From positions 1 through 64,000 of the forward strand of contig JAVUPY010000051.1 of assembly GCA_032252755.1 (NCBI GenBank): a DNA stretch of 64,000 nt, given 5' to 3'. The position numbers and the translations under genes were made by a program. The number at the start of each line of letters is the position of its first letter. Positions within the stretch are counted from its first letter, which is position 1. This document shows positions 52,790-61,900 of this stretch, piece by piece. The notes under the pieces were generated by a model, which worked only from the letters and a program-made list of their open reading frames with translations, did no database searches and was not told the DNA's origin. This DNA is from Terriglobia bacterium (GTDB taxonomy: Bacteria > Acidobacteriota > Terriglobia > Terriglobales > Acidobacteriaceae).

Positions 52790-53428
52790 CTACCGCGTCA
52801 AGACCGCCGCGTTTTCCCGGTCCTTGAGCGTTGTCTGCTCGTAGGTATAGCGGATTCGGTGAATCACCGTGATGAGCGACAGCACCGCGATGACCCAGAG
52901 CACTGGAGCCATGCGGTTGAACAGCGCTCCGATGATGATCAGCACGATGCGTTCCGGACGCTCCATGAAACCGACCTTGCAGAGCGGGATGAGAGATTCG
53001 GCGCGCGCACGCGTGTAGCTGACCATCACCGAGCTGACCATGACGAACGCGACCAGCACGACGTAGAAGAAGCGATTGGCTCGAGCGTAATAAACCAGCA
53101 GCCCGAAGAAGAGCGCCACGTCGCTGTAGCGGTCGATGACGGAGTCGAAGAAGGCGCCGAACATCGTGACCTGGTTGGTTGCGCGTGCGACGCGGCCATC
53201 GACCATGTCGAAGATGCCAGCTCCGATGATCACCAGTCCCGCGTAGAGGAACAGCCGCGGCTGGTTATTGTCGGCGCTGGCGAAGCCAAAGAGCAGCGCC
53301 GCACCGATGTTGATCACCAGGCCGATGAACGTCAGAACGTTTGGGGAAATCCGGGTAAGTGCAAGGCCATCGACGATCTTGTAGAGCACAACGCCGCAGG
53401 CTTTGCCGATTGCACTGGTCCAGGTCAT
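52790..53428 (-). CDS. CDP-alcohol phosphatidyltransferase
   Basis: A 212-residue integral membrane enzyme that transfers a phosphatidyl group from CDP-diacylglycerol to an alcohol. The complete CAPT signature is present: D77-G78-x2-A81-R82-x8-G91-x3-D95-x3-D99 (DGRVARATNQVTMFG and AFFDSVIDRYSD). About six helices surround it. Relatives include phosphatidylglycerophosphate and phosphatidylinositol-phosphate synthases; the acceptor cannot be read from sequence. Its ATG overlaps the greA stop (ATGA at 53425-53428), an unusual translational coupling of a phospholipid enzyme to a transcription factor gene. Confidence 0.9.
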   Translation of the reverse strand: MTWTSAIGKACGVVLYKIVDGLALTRISPNVLTFIGLVINIGAALLFGFASADNNQPRLFLYAGLVIIGAGIFDMVDGRVARATNQVTMFGAFFDSVIDRYSDVALFFGLLVYYARANRFFYVVLVAFVMVSSVMVSYTRARAESLIPLCKVGFMERPERIVLIIIGALFNRMAPVLWVIAVLSLITVIHRIRYTYEQTTLKDRENAAVLTR

Positions 53429-53898
53429 TGCAGGTCGTCGTGAATGGTGCTCAGCTTCAGCACCTCGAGGTCGCGGTTGCCGTTTGGTGTGATGACAGTA
53501 CTGACGTCGCCGACGCGCTTGCCCATCAGGGCTCGGCCGATGGGAGAAGTCGTCGAGACCAGCCCTTTGGTGACGTCGGATTCCTCGCTGGTCACCAGCT
53601 TGTACTCGATCTTCTCGTCCTTGGTCGAGTCGTAGACCAGGATCGTCGAGCCGATCGCGGCGCGATCCTTGGGAATGTTGCTCAGGTTCACGAGCGAGAG
53701 CTCGGCCATGCGCTTCTTGAGCTGGCCCAGCCGGGCGCGGACGAATTCCTGCCGCTGTTTGGCCATGTGGTATTCGGCGTTTTCGCTGAGGTCTCCGAGA
53801 GCGGCCGCTTTCTTCAGCTCCCGGGGAAGTTCAACATTCAGCTCATGTTCGAGGACCGAGATTTCTTCCTCGAGCTTTTTCTTGATGTGTTCGGGCAT
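53425..53898 (-). CDS. greA: Transcription elongation factor GreA
   Basis: A 157-residue factor that enters the RNA-polymerase secondary channel and stimulates cleavage of backtracked transcripts. The N-terminal coiled coil has LEEEISVLEHELNVELPRELKKAAALGDLSENAEYHMAKQRQEFVRARLGQLKKRMAEL, with the tip acidic pair in GDLSENAEY. The C-terminal FKBP-like domain has GSTILVYDSTKDEKIEYKLV and SPIGRALMGKRVGDVSTVITPNGNRDLEVLKL. A minus-strand TATAAT lies at 53937-53942, about 40 bp upstream of the start, without a clear -35. It is the first gene of a two-gene operon and divergent from carD. Confidence 0.96.
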   Translation of the reverse strand: MPEHIKKKLEEEISVLEHELNVELPRELKKAAALGDLSENAEYHMAKQRQEFVRARLGQLKKRMAELSLVNLSNIPKDRAAIGSTILVYDSTKDEKIEYKLVTSEESDVTKGLVSTTSPIGRALMGKRVGDVSTVITPNGNRDLEVLKLSTIHDDLQ

Positions 53899-53995
53899 GC
53901 GCTACTGAACCACCTGACTGAGGCTACAGTTCTGAGATTATACTCTGCTGGCGCGAGAGGCCCCATGGACAACGCCGGACTGAACTGGGGCCAAA

Positions 53996-54024
53996 TTGAC
54001 CGAAATCCTTCCAAAACCTATAAT
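53996..54024 (+). promoter_or_regulatory. Sigma70-type promoter of carD
   Basis: TTGACC (53996-54001), a 17-base spacer, and a perfect TATAAT (54019-54024). Transcription would start near 54031, leaving a leader of about 35 bases before the carD ATG. It is one of the cleanest promoter-like sequences in the window. Confidence 0.8.
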
Positions 54025-54065
54025 AATAGATGTTCCCCTCGTCCGCAGCAGCGGGCCCCGCTCTC

Positions 54066-54599
54066 ATGAATACTCCGACGTTTTCTGTAGGTGACAAAGT
54101 CGTTTATCCCAACCACGGAGTCGGCGTGATCGAGCAGATCAGTAGCCGGACCATAGGGACAAGCGTAGAGCGCTTCTATCTCCTGAAAATTGAGGCCAGC
54201 TCCCTCAAGGTGATGGTTCCATTCGAGAACGTCACCAGCGTGGGACTGCGCCGGGTTGTCAGGAACGGAGAGATCCAGAAAATCCTGGATTTCCTCTGCG
54301 ATGGCAAGTGCGACAACAACTCCGACTGGAAGTACCGGTTCAAAGAGAACTCGGACAAGATGCGCACCGGGTCCCTAATGGACGTAGCGGTGGTGCTCAA
54401 AAGTCTGCTGCTCCTTGGACAAAGCAAGCCGCTCAGCTTCCGCGAGAAAAAGATGCTGGAGCGCGCCCGCTACCTGCTTGTCAGCGAGCTTTCGATGGCC
54501 AAGGCATGGACGGAGAACGACGTTGAAGACGCCCTCACGAAGGCTCTCGCGAAGTCCAAGCTGAAATTTCCGGAGATCGCTGCGCTGGAAGACGCCTGA
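54066..54599 (+). CDS. CarD-family RNA-polymerase-binding transcription regulator
   Basis: A 177-residue regulator. The N-terminal CarD/TRCF Tudor-like domain (FSVGDKVVYPNHGVGVIEQISSR, YLLKIEASSLKVMVPFENVTSVGLRRVV) contacts the RNA-polymerase beta subunit. The C-terminal helical domain (about 70-160, RYRFKENSDKMRTGSLMDVAVVLKSLLLLGQSKPLSFREKKMLERARYLLVSELSMA) includes the conserved region that stabilises the open promoter complex. It should act globally, for example on rRNA promoters. ATG 54066 was chosen over the open frame at 54030, which lies upstream of the expected transcript start. A strong promoter precedes it and a terminator follows. Confidence 0.93.
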   Translation: MNTPTFSVGDKVVYPNHGVGVIEQISSRTIGTSVERFYLLKIEASSLKVMVPFENVTSVGLRRVVRNGEIQKILDFLCDGKCDNNSDWKYRFKENSDKMRTGSLMDVAVVLKSLLLLGQSKPLSFREKKMLERARYLLVSELSMAKAWTENDVEDALTKALAKSKLKFPEIAALEDA

Positions 54600-54618
54600 A
54601 CATAAGCTTGGAAAGATG

Positions 54619-54649
54619 AGCCCGGTGCCACCCGGGCTTTTGTGTTTTT
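54619..54649 (+). terminator. Terminator of carD
   Basis: AGCCCGG (54619-54625) pairs with CCGGGCT (54632-54638), loop of 6 bases, followed by a T-rich run (TTTTGTGTTTTT) to 54649. It is 19 bp behind the carD stop. Confidence 0.85.
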
Positions 54650-54661
54650 GGGCATGGAGAA

Positions 54662-54694
54662 GCCCCACCCTGGTGATGGACGCCAGGATTGGGC
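54662..54694. repeat. Imperfect palindrome of the GCCCCACCCTGG type
   Basis: GCCCCACCCTGG (54662-54673) faces CCAGGATTGGGC (54683-54694) with two mismatches and a 9-base spacer. The right arm resembles CCAGGATGGGGC at 49714. It lies directly behind the carD terminator. Confidence 0.5.
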
Positions 54695-54705
54695 ACCGAT
54701 CCAGC

Positions 54706-54984
54706 TCAGAAGTCGGTGGGGGCGCTCTTCATGTTGTTGGAGATGGCCTGACTTTCGGCGATGTCCACATCGACGATATTCGCCGAGCCTGCAGAGTCTA
54801 GTTGCTTCCATGCCTCTTCTATGACCTCGCCCGGCAACGAAGCGGTCACTTCCAGAAACTCGTTTAGCTGATGATCGCCCTCGAAGACCCGGGCAAAACT
54901 GCGTCCTGCAAGGTTGTAGTTGACTTGGAAGCAGGGTAGACCGTTGGCGACTTCGCGACGAAAGATGTGGAGACTGCCAGCCAT
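54706..54984 (-). CDS. Small hypothetical protein
   Basis: A 92-residue soluble protein (MAGSLHIFRREVANGLPCFQ, then VNYNLAGRSFARVFEGDHQ and EVTASLPGEVIEEAWKQLDS, with an acidic tail). It has no recognised motif, signal or membrane helix. The alternating hydrophobic pattern and absence of rare codons suggest a real gene, though the ribosome-binding site is weak. It converges on carD. Function unknown. Confidence 0.5.
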   Translation of the reverse strand: MAGSLHIFRREVANGLPCFQVNYNLAGRSFARVFEGDHQLNEFLEVTASLPGEVIEEAWKQLDSAGSANIVDVDIAESQAISNNMKSAPTDF

Positions 54985-55132
54985 AACTCGGAGTAGATGC
55001 AGATTCGGCGGCAGCGAGTTATCCGTGGGGAAAGACGTCGCTGGCGGTTAGTGACTGGTCACTGGTTGAAACGATGAGCTTTGGGGCCAACGCAACTTCA
55101 CCAGCAACCGACAACCAGCGCCGATCACGGCT

Positions 55133-56272
55133 TTACTCTCCGAGCCAGGCTCCCCAGGGACGGAGGCCTTCGACGTGGTCGAAGATGATCTTGAGGGCGG
55201 CGGTGACCGGAACCGCTAGAATCAGGCCCATTGCCCCCCAGAGCCAACCCCAAAATAACAGCGCCAAGGTCACAGCGAGGGGATTCAGCTGCAGGCGCTT
55301 GCCAATGATCTTGGGGTAGAGGACGTTGAGTGCGAACAGGTGCAGGCCGAGGACGGTGAGAACGATGATCAGGACCTGTTCAGAGTGGATCTGTCCAATG
55401 CCGGCCGCGAGTGGCGGAACCAGGGCAAGGACGACGCCCAAATAGGGAATCAGGCTCAGGAACCCGCTGATTACTCCGAGGAAATAGAAGTACGGGAGGT
55501 GCAGGGCACCGAAAACAGTCATGCTCACCAAGCTGATGAAAAGACCTACCACGACGTTTCCAACGATGAAGCTTCGAATCATGGCGGAGATCAGGCCGAG
55601 AGTGACATAGGCGGTGTTGCGGTTCTCGAGCTTAAACAGCATTACCGTCGATGATCGGAAGTGCTCCTGCCAACTGAGCATGAAATAGGTCAGGAACGGG
55701 ATGAAGCCGACGAGCAGGACGATTTCCGTTACAGTACCGGCGCCCTGGGTCACGCTGTCGACCCAATTAGTCTGTTTCACCTTTACAGGGATCGCATTCT
55801 TGTCGTCCTGAGTGTTGGTCGTCTGGAGTACGTTCTCGGCCGTCTTTTGAATCTTCTCGGTTCTCTGGCGGAAGCGGATCACGGTTTCGCGCATGCGCTC
55901 GGAGTACTTCGGCAGATCGTCGAGAAACGAGATGGCGCGGTTGTAGGAGAAATACATCGCCATGTACGAGATGCCCAGGAAAAGCAGGATTGCAAATCCA
56001 GAGCCGAACCAGCGCGGAAGGTGGGCACGGTCGCAGGCGTCGACGACAGGCGCGAGAATGAATGCGAGCAGAACCGAGACCAGCGCCACCACGAGTACCA
56101 GCTTGGCGAAGTACATCAGGGTGAGAACGGCGGCTGTGGCAAGAACGATGAGCGAAGCCGCCTGCAACCGGGAATACCGCCGGCGCTCGAGTTCGGCGAC
56201 GGTGCGGAATATTTCTGCGTCGGACGCAGGAGCCTGCGATGCTGGGGATGAATCGTGCTCGACTTCCGGCAT
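55133..56272 (-). CDS. AI-2E-family transporter (UPF0118/PerM)
   Basis: A 379-residue inner-membrane protein with about eight helices. The first is AASLIVLATAAVLTLMYFAKLVLVVALVSVLLAFILAPVV. A periplasmic segment follows (RMRETVIRFRQRTEKIQKTAENVL, coiled-coil-like), then the conserved C-terminal half: LVGFIPFLTYFMLSWQEHFR, FIVGNVVVGLFISLVSMTVFGALHLPYFYFLGVISGFLSLIPYLGVVLALVPPLAAG and PKIIGKRLQLNPLAVTLALLFWGWLWGAMGLILAVPVTAALKIIFD. Relatives export autoinducer-2 or act as Na+/H+ antiporters, so the substrate is open. The start at 56272 has GGAGGAGCTG upstream. It is divergent from ruvX, 66 bp apart. Confidence 0.92.
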   Translation of the reverse strand: MPEVEHDSSPASQAPASDAEIFRTVAELERRRYSRLQAASLIVLATAAVLTLMYFAKLVLVVALVSVLLAFILAPVVDACDRAHLPRWFGSGFAILLFLGISYMAMYFSYNRAISFLDDLPKYSERMRETVIRFRQRTEKIQKTAENVLQTTNTQDDKNAIPVKVKQTNWVDSVTQGAGTVTEIVLLVGFIPFLTYFMLSWQEHFRSSTVMLFKLENRNTAYVTLGLISAMIRSFIVGNVVVGLFISLVSMTVFGALHLPYFYFLGVISGFLSLIPYLGVVLALVPPLAAGIGQIHSEQVLIIVLTVLGLHLFALNVLYPKIIGKRLQLNPLAVTLALLFWGWLWGAMGLILAVPVTAALKIIFDHVEGLRPWGAWLGE

Positions 56273-56338
56273 CAGCTCCTCCAGCCAATTAAGATGCGCT
56301 CTACGGGGCTCCGGGGCTGCGAAGACTATACTTTCAAC

Positions 56339-56806
56339 GTGAGTTCGGAACAATTGACAAAATCGGGGCGTGTGCTGGCCCTGGATGTTGGATCGAAAAC
56401 GATCGGGCTCGCGGTCACCGATCCGCTTGGGATCACCGCCCAGGGGCTCGACACGATCCGCAGGAAGAACAAGCGAACGGACCTGGCCGCGCTGGCGGAG
56501 GTGCTTGCGAAGTACGAGGTCACGGAGATCGTAGTCGGCCTACCCCTCAGAATGAGCGGGCAGGAGGGTATACAGGCGGAGAAGATCCGTGATTTTGTCG
56601 CAATTTTGGAGAAGGAGTTTGGGCTTCCTATTCACCTGGTGGACGAAAGGCTCACATCTGTCGAGGCGAACCGGGTGCTGCGCGAGAGCGAGATGTCGAT
56701 TGGCAAGCGCGCAGGTGCGGTGGATCGACTGGCCGCGGTTCTGATCCTGCAAAACTTCCTCGAGATGCGTCGAAACCAAGGAGGACAAGGCGAGTGGGCA
56801 GAGTAA
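56339..56806 (+). CDS. ruvX: Putative Holliday-junction resolvase RuvX (YqgF)
   Basis: A 155-residue RNase-H-fold nuclease. It has GRVLALDVGSKTIGLAVTDPLGITAQGLDTI (first catalytic Asp in ALDVG), IVVGLPLRMSGQEGIQAEKIRDFVAIL, PIHLVDERLTSVEANRVL (catalytic Glu in DERLTS) and GKRAGAVDRLAAVLILQNFL (last Asp). It is thought to process 16S rRNA ends and/or Holliday junctions. I use the GTG at 56339; a TTG seven codons further in is possible, and the open frame begins at 56255, opposite the divergent transporter gene. Its 3' end overlaps or abuts the following secreted-protein gene, so they are co-transcribed. Confidence 0.93.
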   Translation: MSSEQLTKSGRVLALDVGSKTIGLAVTDPLGITAQGLDTIRRKNKRTDLAALAEVLAKYEVTEIVVGLPLRMSGQEGIQAEKIRDFVAILEKEFGLPIHLVDERLTSVEANRVLRESEMSIGKRAGAVDRLAAVLILQNFLEMRRNQGGQGEWAE

Positions 56807-57342
56807 GAATGCGAGCAACGGTTCTGCTATTCAGCTTACTTGTGTGCGCGGGGGGCGGCCTCTCGGCCCAGCAGAATCGACCATGGAAGCCGGCTGATTT
56901 CCGGGGATTGGTCGCCGGGAAATCAACAAGGAAGGATGTTATTCGCATGCTCGGCGCCGCGACGCCAAAGAGAGGGCGGCAATTAGAGACCTACTCGTAT
57001 GCGGGAAAAGGCGATTTCGGCGCGAATGTGATCGTCGAGGTAAGGCTTGCGACAGGAGTGATCGAGACAATCACCGAGCGGTTTTCGCCCAACATTACGC
57101 GAACGCAGGCACACAAGAAATACGGCGAGGATTACAGGGAAGTACAGTATTCGGTTGCCGATTGCCCGCACGAAGGAGTAAACGCGCTCGCTTACCGAGA
57201 TCCGAACGGGCCCATTGGGTTGCTTGTTTACTCCAAGCAGGGAATTGTACTGTGGCCGAATCACGAGGGTTTTGACATTGCGGCGGCGCTGTACCTGGCG
57301 AGGCCGTTGCCCAGCAAGAGACCTGTCTGCCCAAAGCGATAG
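56794..57342 (+). CDS. Small secreted protein of unknown function
   Basis: A 182-residue protein with a signal peptide (ATVLLFSLLVCAGGGLSAQ). The mature part has WKPADFRGLVAGKSTRKDVIRMLG, whose GKSTRKDVxxMLG helix-turn resembles the SmpA/OmlA (BamE-like) opening. Strands follow (ETYSYAGKGDFGANVIVEVRLATGVIETITERF, ALAYRDPNGPIGLLVYSKQGIVLW). The last two residues of interest are Cys in ADCPHE and PVCPKR. The start is GTG 56794 (overlapping ruvX by 13 bases) or ATG 56809. A BamE-like fold is a guess from the GKSTxxDV motif. Confidence 0.75.
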   Translation: MGRVRMRATVLLFSLLVCAGGGLSAQQNRPWKPADFRGLVAGKSTRKDVIRMLGAATPKRGRQLETYSYAGKGDFGANVIVEVRLATGVIETITERFSPNITRTQAHKKYGEDYREVQYSVADCPHEGVNALAYRDPNGPIGLLVYSKQGIVLWPNHEGFDIAAALYLARPLPSKRPVCPKR

Positions 57343-57348
57343 ATTCGG

Positions 57349-57472
57349 ATGCGACGCGCCCGGTGCGAGGCGGCTTCTCCCTGATCGTCAATTCGATATC
57401 GAGTTTTGGCAGGAACAGGGAGACAAAGCCAGTTTCGCCGCCGCCTGGGAGTTGGTGGTGTTAGCTGAGGAA
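57349..57472 (+). pseudogene. Remnant of the small partner of a nucleotidyltransferase gene
   Basis: RQFDIEFWQEQGDKASFAAAWELV (57388-57459), ending in VLAEEMNG, reads like the end of a small protein (YDxxFWQxQGxxAIFxAAWxMV) that in many genomes precedes an MNT-like nucleotidyltransferase gene. The preceding bases in another frame read RPVRGGFSL, suggesting a frameshift near 57385. No intact start is present. It leads directly into the nucleotidyltransferase remnant. Confidence 0.45.
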
Positions 57473-57735
57473 ATGAATGGCCGAAGACCACACTACAAGG
57501 AACTGTTACAGCTCTTAAACGAATTCGAGGTTGAGTATCTGATCGTTGGCGGTCTCGCAGTCATGAAATATGGCGAACCGCGTCACACGAAAAACCTCGG
57601 CGTGTGGATCAGGAATTCGCCTCAGAATTCTCGGCGGCTGGAGATCTCGTGGCCAACAAGCGGGCCCTGGGCCGAAGCAGCGACTTGGAAGACCTGAAGC
57701 GGAATTCGAAAAATGCTGGTCCTCCTCACGAATAA
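57473..57735 (+). pseudogene. Internally deleted nucleotidyltransferase (MNT/AbiEii-like) gene
   Basis: From ATG 57473 (GAGG just upstream) the frame reads HYKELLQLLNEFEVEYLIVGG, then LAVMKYGEPRHTKNLGVWI. This is the start of small nucleotidyltransferases, whose intact members have TKDLDVWV. Here the paired catalytic Asps are Asn and Gly (NLG). After NSPQNSRRLE similarity breaks. In a different frame from 57643 the typical C-terminal end appears (LVANKRALGRSSDLEDL) up to TAA at 57733-57735. About 70-90 codons between these parts are missing. This is a deletion remnant of a toxin-antitoxin-like or defence-associated gene. Confidence 0.65.
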
Positions 57736-57825
57736 GTTCCTCGATAGTGCGTCCCCTGATTCGTTATTTTTGCTTTCCCGCCTGTAAATGCGTAGATTCG
57801 TAATTTCGCGGTTGAGGTTACTGGA

Positions 57826-58758
57826 TTGAGCAATTTTTCTCCGGTGTTGCTGGTTCATGGCGGTGCGTGGGCGATTCCCGACGAGATGGTCGATCTGCAT
57901 CTGAACGGCGTCAGGGCGGCTCTCGAAAAGGGTTGGCTGGCGCTGGAAAAGGGCGGCTCGGCGCTGGACGCGGTTGAAGAAGCGGTGGTTGCGCTTGAGG
58001 ATGATGAGACCTTCGACGCTGGACGCGGGTCGTTTCTCAACCGCGATGGCAAGGTTCAACTCGACGCTTTCATGATGGATGGCCAGAGTTTGCGGGCGGG
58101 TGGCATCGGATGTGTCGAGCGGATCAAAAATCCGATTCGCGTTGCGCGGACGATCCTGGAGAAGAGCCCGCACGTCTACTTCGTTGGCGAGGGAGCGGAG
58201 CGATTTGCGGAAGAGAACGGAATTCCGCTGATCGACAATAGCGAACTGATTCTGCAGCGCGAGGTTGAGCGTTTGCGCAGTGCGAAAGAGCAACGGTATC
58301 TGACCACGCCTTCGGAGTTCTGCTCGCCGACCAGTTCGCACGACACTGTCGGAGCGGTGGCGCTGGACGCCAAAGGCGATATTGCCGGCGCGACCTCGAC
58401 GGGCGGCACGCTGAACAAGGCGCCGGGACGAGTTGGCGATTCCTCGCTGATCGGCTGCGGGTGCTATGCGGACAACGATACGGCGGCAGCGTCCACAACT
58501 GGATGGGGCGAGCCGATGATGAAGGTCGTTCTGTCGAAGTGGGCGACCGACCGCGTCGGATACGGCGATACCCCAGAAAAGGCGGCCCACGAGGCTATTC
58601 ACTACCTTCACCGCAGGGTTCATGGGCACGGGGGCATCATTTTGCTGGACCGGCAGGGCCGGACAGGGGTTGCGCACAACACCCCTCGAATGGCCTGGGC
58701 CGTCCGGCGTGCTACTGGAATCGAATGCGCCATCGAGGCTGCGACGCAAAATCGCTGA
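57826..58758 (+). CDS. Isoaspartyl peptidase / type 2 L-asparaginase
   Basis: N-terminal-nucleophile hydrolase that removes isoaspartyl residues from peptides or hydrolyses asparagine. It is made as a precursor that self-cleaves before Thr-174 in SSHDTVGAVALD, and the new N-terminal Thr is the nucleophile. Family landmarks are LLVHGGAWAIP at the start, GGSALDAVEEAVVALEDDETFDAGRGSFLNRDGKVQLDA, the substrate loop ATSTGGTLNKAPGRVGDSSLIGCGCYAD, and the closing HGHGGIILLDRQG. The 310-residue length is normal. The start is a TTG at 57826. Cytoplasmic; stand-alone gene after the nucleotidyltransferase remnant. Confidence 0.94.
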   Translation: MSNFSPVLLVHGGAWAIPDEMVDLHLNGVRAALEKGWLALEKGGSALDAVEEAVVALEDDETFDAGRGSFLNRDGKVQLDAFMMDGQSLRAGGIGCVERIKNPIRVARTILEKSPHVYFVGEGAERFAEENGIPLIDNSELILQREVERLRSAKEQRYLTTPSEFCSPTSSHDTVGAVALDAKGDIAGATSTGGTLNKAPGRVGDSSLIGCGCYADNDTAAASTTGWGEPMMKVVLSKWATDRVGYGDTPEKAAHEAIHYLHRRVHGHGGIILLDRQGRTGVAHNTPRMAWAVRRATGIECAIEAATQNR

Positions 58759-58952
58759 CCCGGGATTTGGTCTAGTGGTGCCAAGTCCTTGCTTTCCAAG
58801 CACCTCCTGATATACAACCTTTCGGATTACTCAAAGCAAGAGGGGTAGGGCGCCGTTTATCCAGCCGAATCAAACGAGGATGGCAAAGCTGCCCCATCTG
58901 CCGGAGTACCCACTTCAGATGCCCGCCCCATTTCCGGGCAAAGGAATCGAAC

Positions 58953-61900
58953 ATGAAAACGAACAGGGAGCTGTTCCGAGTGCTAGTTCTCCTTGTGCTC
59001 TTCGCAGTGTCCGCTGTCGCGCAGGTTTCTACCGCGGATCTTCGCGTCGCCGTGAGGGATGTCAAAGGGGCTGTAATTAAGAATGCGACGGTAACGGTAA
59101 AGAGCGCAGCGCAAGGATTCGAAAGAACGCAATCGGCGAACGTAGATGGCGATTACCAATTTCGGGCGCTACCGCCGGGGCGTTACGAGGTGACGATCAC
59201 GGCTCCTGGCTTTGCGAAGGGCGTAGCCAACAACTTAGTCATTACGGTCGGCCAGATAGCAGAATTGCCGGTGACCCTGGAATTAGCCACCGTGAAGGAA
59301 GAAGTGACCGTTTCAACCGAAGCGGAACTCGTCGAAACGCAGCAGAGCTCCTCATCGACAACGATCGCGCAGACGAGCATTGACAATCTGCCCATCAATG
59401 GACGCAACTACATTAATTTCGCGCTTACCAACTCGCAGTTGTCACGCGACACTACACCGAGCATCGGGGCCGCTCCGACTTCGGGAATCAACGCCGGCGG
59501 ACAGCGCGCTCGCGGCAACCAGGTGAACGTGGACGGAATGGATGCGGTCGACAACTCCACCAACGGGATCCGCTCGACAGTGTCGCAGGAAGCAGTGCAG
59601 GAATTCCAACTACAGACAGAGGGCTACACGGCCGAGTACGGCCGGGCTTCCGGCGCAGTCATTAACATTGTGACCAAGAGCGGAACCAACGAGTTCCACG
59701 GTTCGGCATACGGTTATTTGCGGAACCGTTACATCCAGGCGACGAACCCGTTCTCGACGGTTTACCAGCCGGCCTATACGAGAACGCAGGCAGGCATAGC
59801 CCTGGGCGGACCCATTAAGAAGGATCGGACCTATTACTTCTTCTCATTTGAGACGACGAGGCGAAACGAGTCAGGCTACACCTCGATCGGGCAGGACAAT
59901 TTCGGGCTGACTTCCACTGCGGACATCACGAAGTATATGAATGCGTACTACGCAGGCCACGGCATTCCTCAGAATCTGCCTGCGGGTACAATCGTCGTTC
60001 CGGTAACTCCGCAGCAGGCTGCATTTCTGAACGCCGCGCCAGTCACGCCCGACACAATCGGCTACGCGTTTCTCGTCGGTGGGTCGAGTACGGTGGCGCT
60101 GACCGGTCAGAATGGAGTCACGCCTTACCTTGGAGCATCTCCGAGCAGCTTTGGCTACTTCATTACTGATCAGGCGTCAGGTCAGCAGGTCCCGGTTTCG
60201 CTGCCTGCATCGTATGTACCACTGAACACCGTAGGTGGAAACTTCCCTGTCGGCGAACTCACCGATATTTACAGCCTGCGTCTCGATCACCGCTTGACGA
60301 ACAACCAGAACCTTTCCATGCGCGTAGGAGCCAGCCCAAGCCAGATTTCGGGAATCCAGGTGAACGCGCAAGGTCCGCAGAACTTCGGGCAGAACGCCTG
60401 GTCGCGTACCTCGCGGCAGGACTATCACGATTGGTCCATCAACGCGATGCACTCCTGGACGATCGGCTCGAACAAAGTCAACGAGTTCAGGTTCCAGTAT
60501 TCACGGCGCGGCCTGTTGTATTCGTATGCGAACACTCCTGATGGCGCGAAGGTCGGCGTCAACATTCCAGGAGTCGCGTTCTTCGGCCGCGAACCCTTCA
60601 GCTTTGTGAAGCGTACTGAAAAGCGGTATGAGGTCACGGATCACTTCTCCCTGACCAAGGGCACGCACAACATGAAGTGGGGGGTAGACGTCAACTACTT
60701 GCCCTTGGAAGCCGATTTCACGGTCAATTTCGGCGGAGTCTACGATTTCGGAGACTTAAACCTGGCTCCTGGCGTCCCGACGCTCTCGGCGGTGCAGGCT
60801 TACGGCGCTGGGATGCCGCAGACTTTCATCCAGGGCGTCGGCAATCCTCACGACAAGTTCTCGAACACAGCGCTGGCGGGTTTCTGGGAGGATTCGTGGC
60901 GCGTGACGCACAACTTCACGCTGAACTATGGCGTGCGGTACGACGTCGAGTTGACGCCGACCTTTGCTGCGACAACACCCGAGGCAGCAGCAGCGCAAAA
61001 CGCACTGGGGATCACGCAAGGCATTCCGCGGGATTACAACAACGTCGCGCCTCGGATCGGAATTGCCTGGGACCCGAAGGGCGATGGCAAGACGGTGATT
61101 CGCTCTTCGTTCGGACTGTTCTACGATCACCCGCTGCTCGCGCTGGCATTTGACTCGGACGTAGCCGATGGCTCGCAGGCTCCGCAGATCGGGTTGGGCT
61201 TCGGGATTCCGTCCCAGGGATGCACGCTGAGCGCAGCCAACCTCTTCACTGGCCTGTTCTCAACTTGTCCCCTGGCTCCGGAACTGAATTATCTTCCCGA
61301 GGAGCAGAGGTTCAACTCGACGCCAAACGCGCCCACCGCATGGGCCAACCAGGCGTTCCTGACGGCGGGCCCGGGCGGAGGGCCGATTCCATTAACGTTG
61401 CTGCCCTTCGGGCTGCCGACGGCGAAAAACTTCGTCTACCCCTACTCCAACCAGGTCACGTTCGGGATTGAACATGATCTTGGGCACGACATGGCACTCA
61501 GCCTGAACTACAACTTCGTTGGTGGAAGACACCTCAATCGGCCCATCAACGTGAATGCGGTTCGAACCGATCTGTTGATTCAGAACTGGCGAAATGCGCT
61601 GGCCGCCGGTGATCCGGGTGCTCAACTCAGTCCTCTACTGGTTGGGTCCGTCGGCGGCGTTGCACCATGTGGAGTTAGCCCAACCGGTGCTCCTTGGATC
61701 GCGCCGGCTATTGTGAGCTTCTTCCGCCCATCGGGAATGAACCCGTCCTACCTGGGCCAGGCCCCCTATGGAATAGGGGGGACGCAATGCGAAACACTTG
61801 GAAATGGCCTGTTGCAGGCGTACGGCCTCGGCGTCGGCGTTCCCGTGCCCTTCAGCGATATGCTCGGGAACTTCTCGAGTGGAAGCTCGGTTTATCATGG

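Noticed and set aside
55041-55066. AGTGACTGGTCACT palindrome near the AI-2E transporter gene end
   Set aside because: Short and single-copy here, with no spacing to a promoter; likely chance or a minor repeat fragment.
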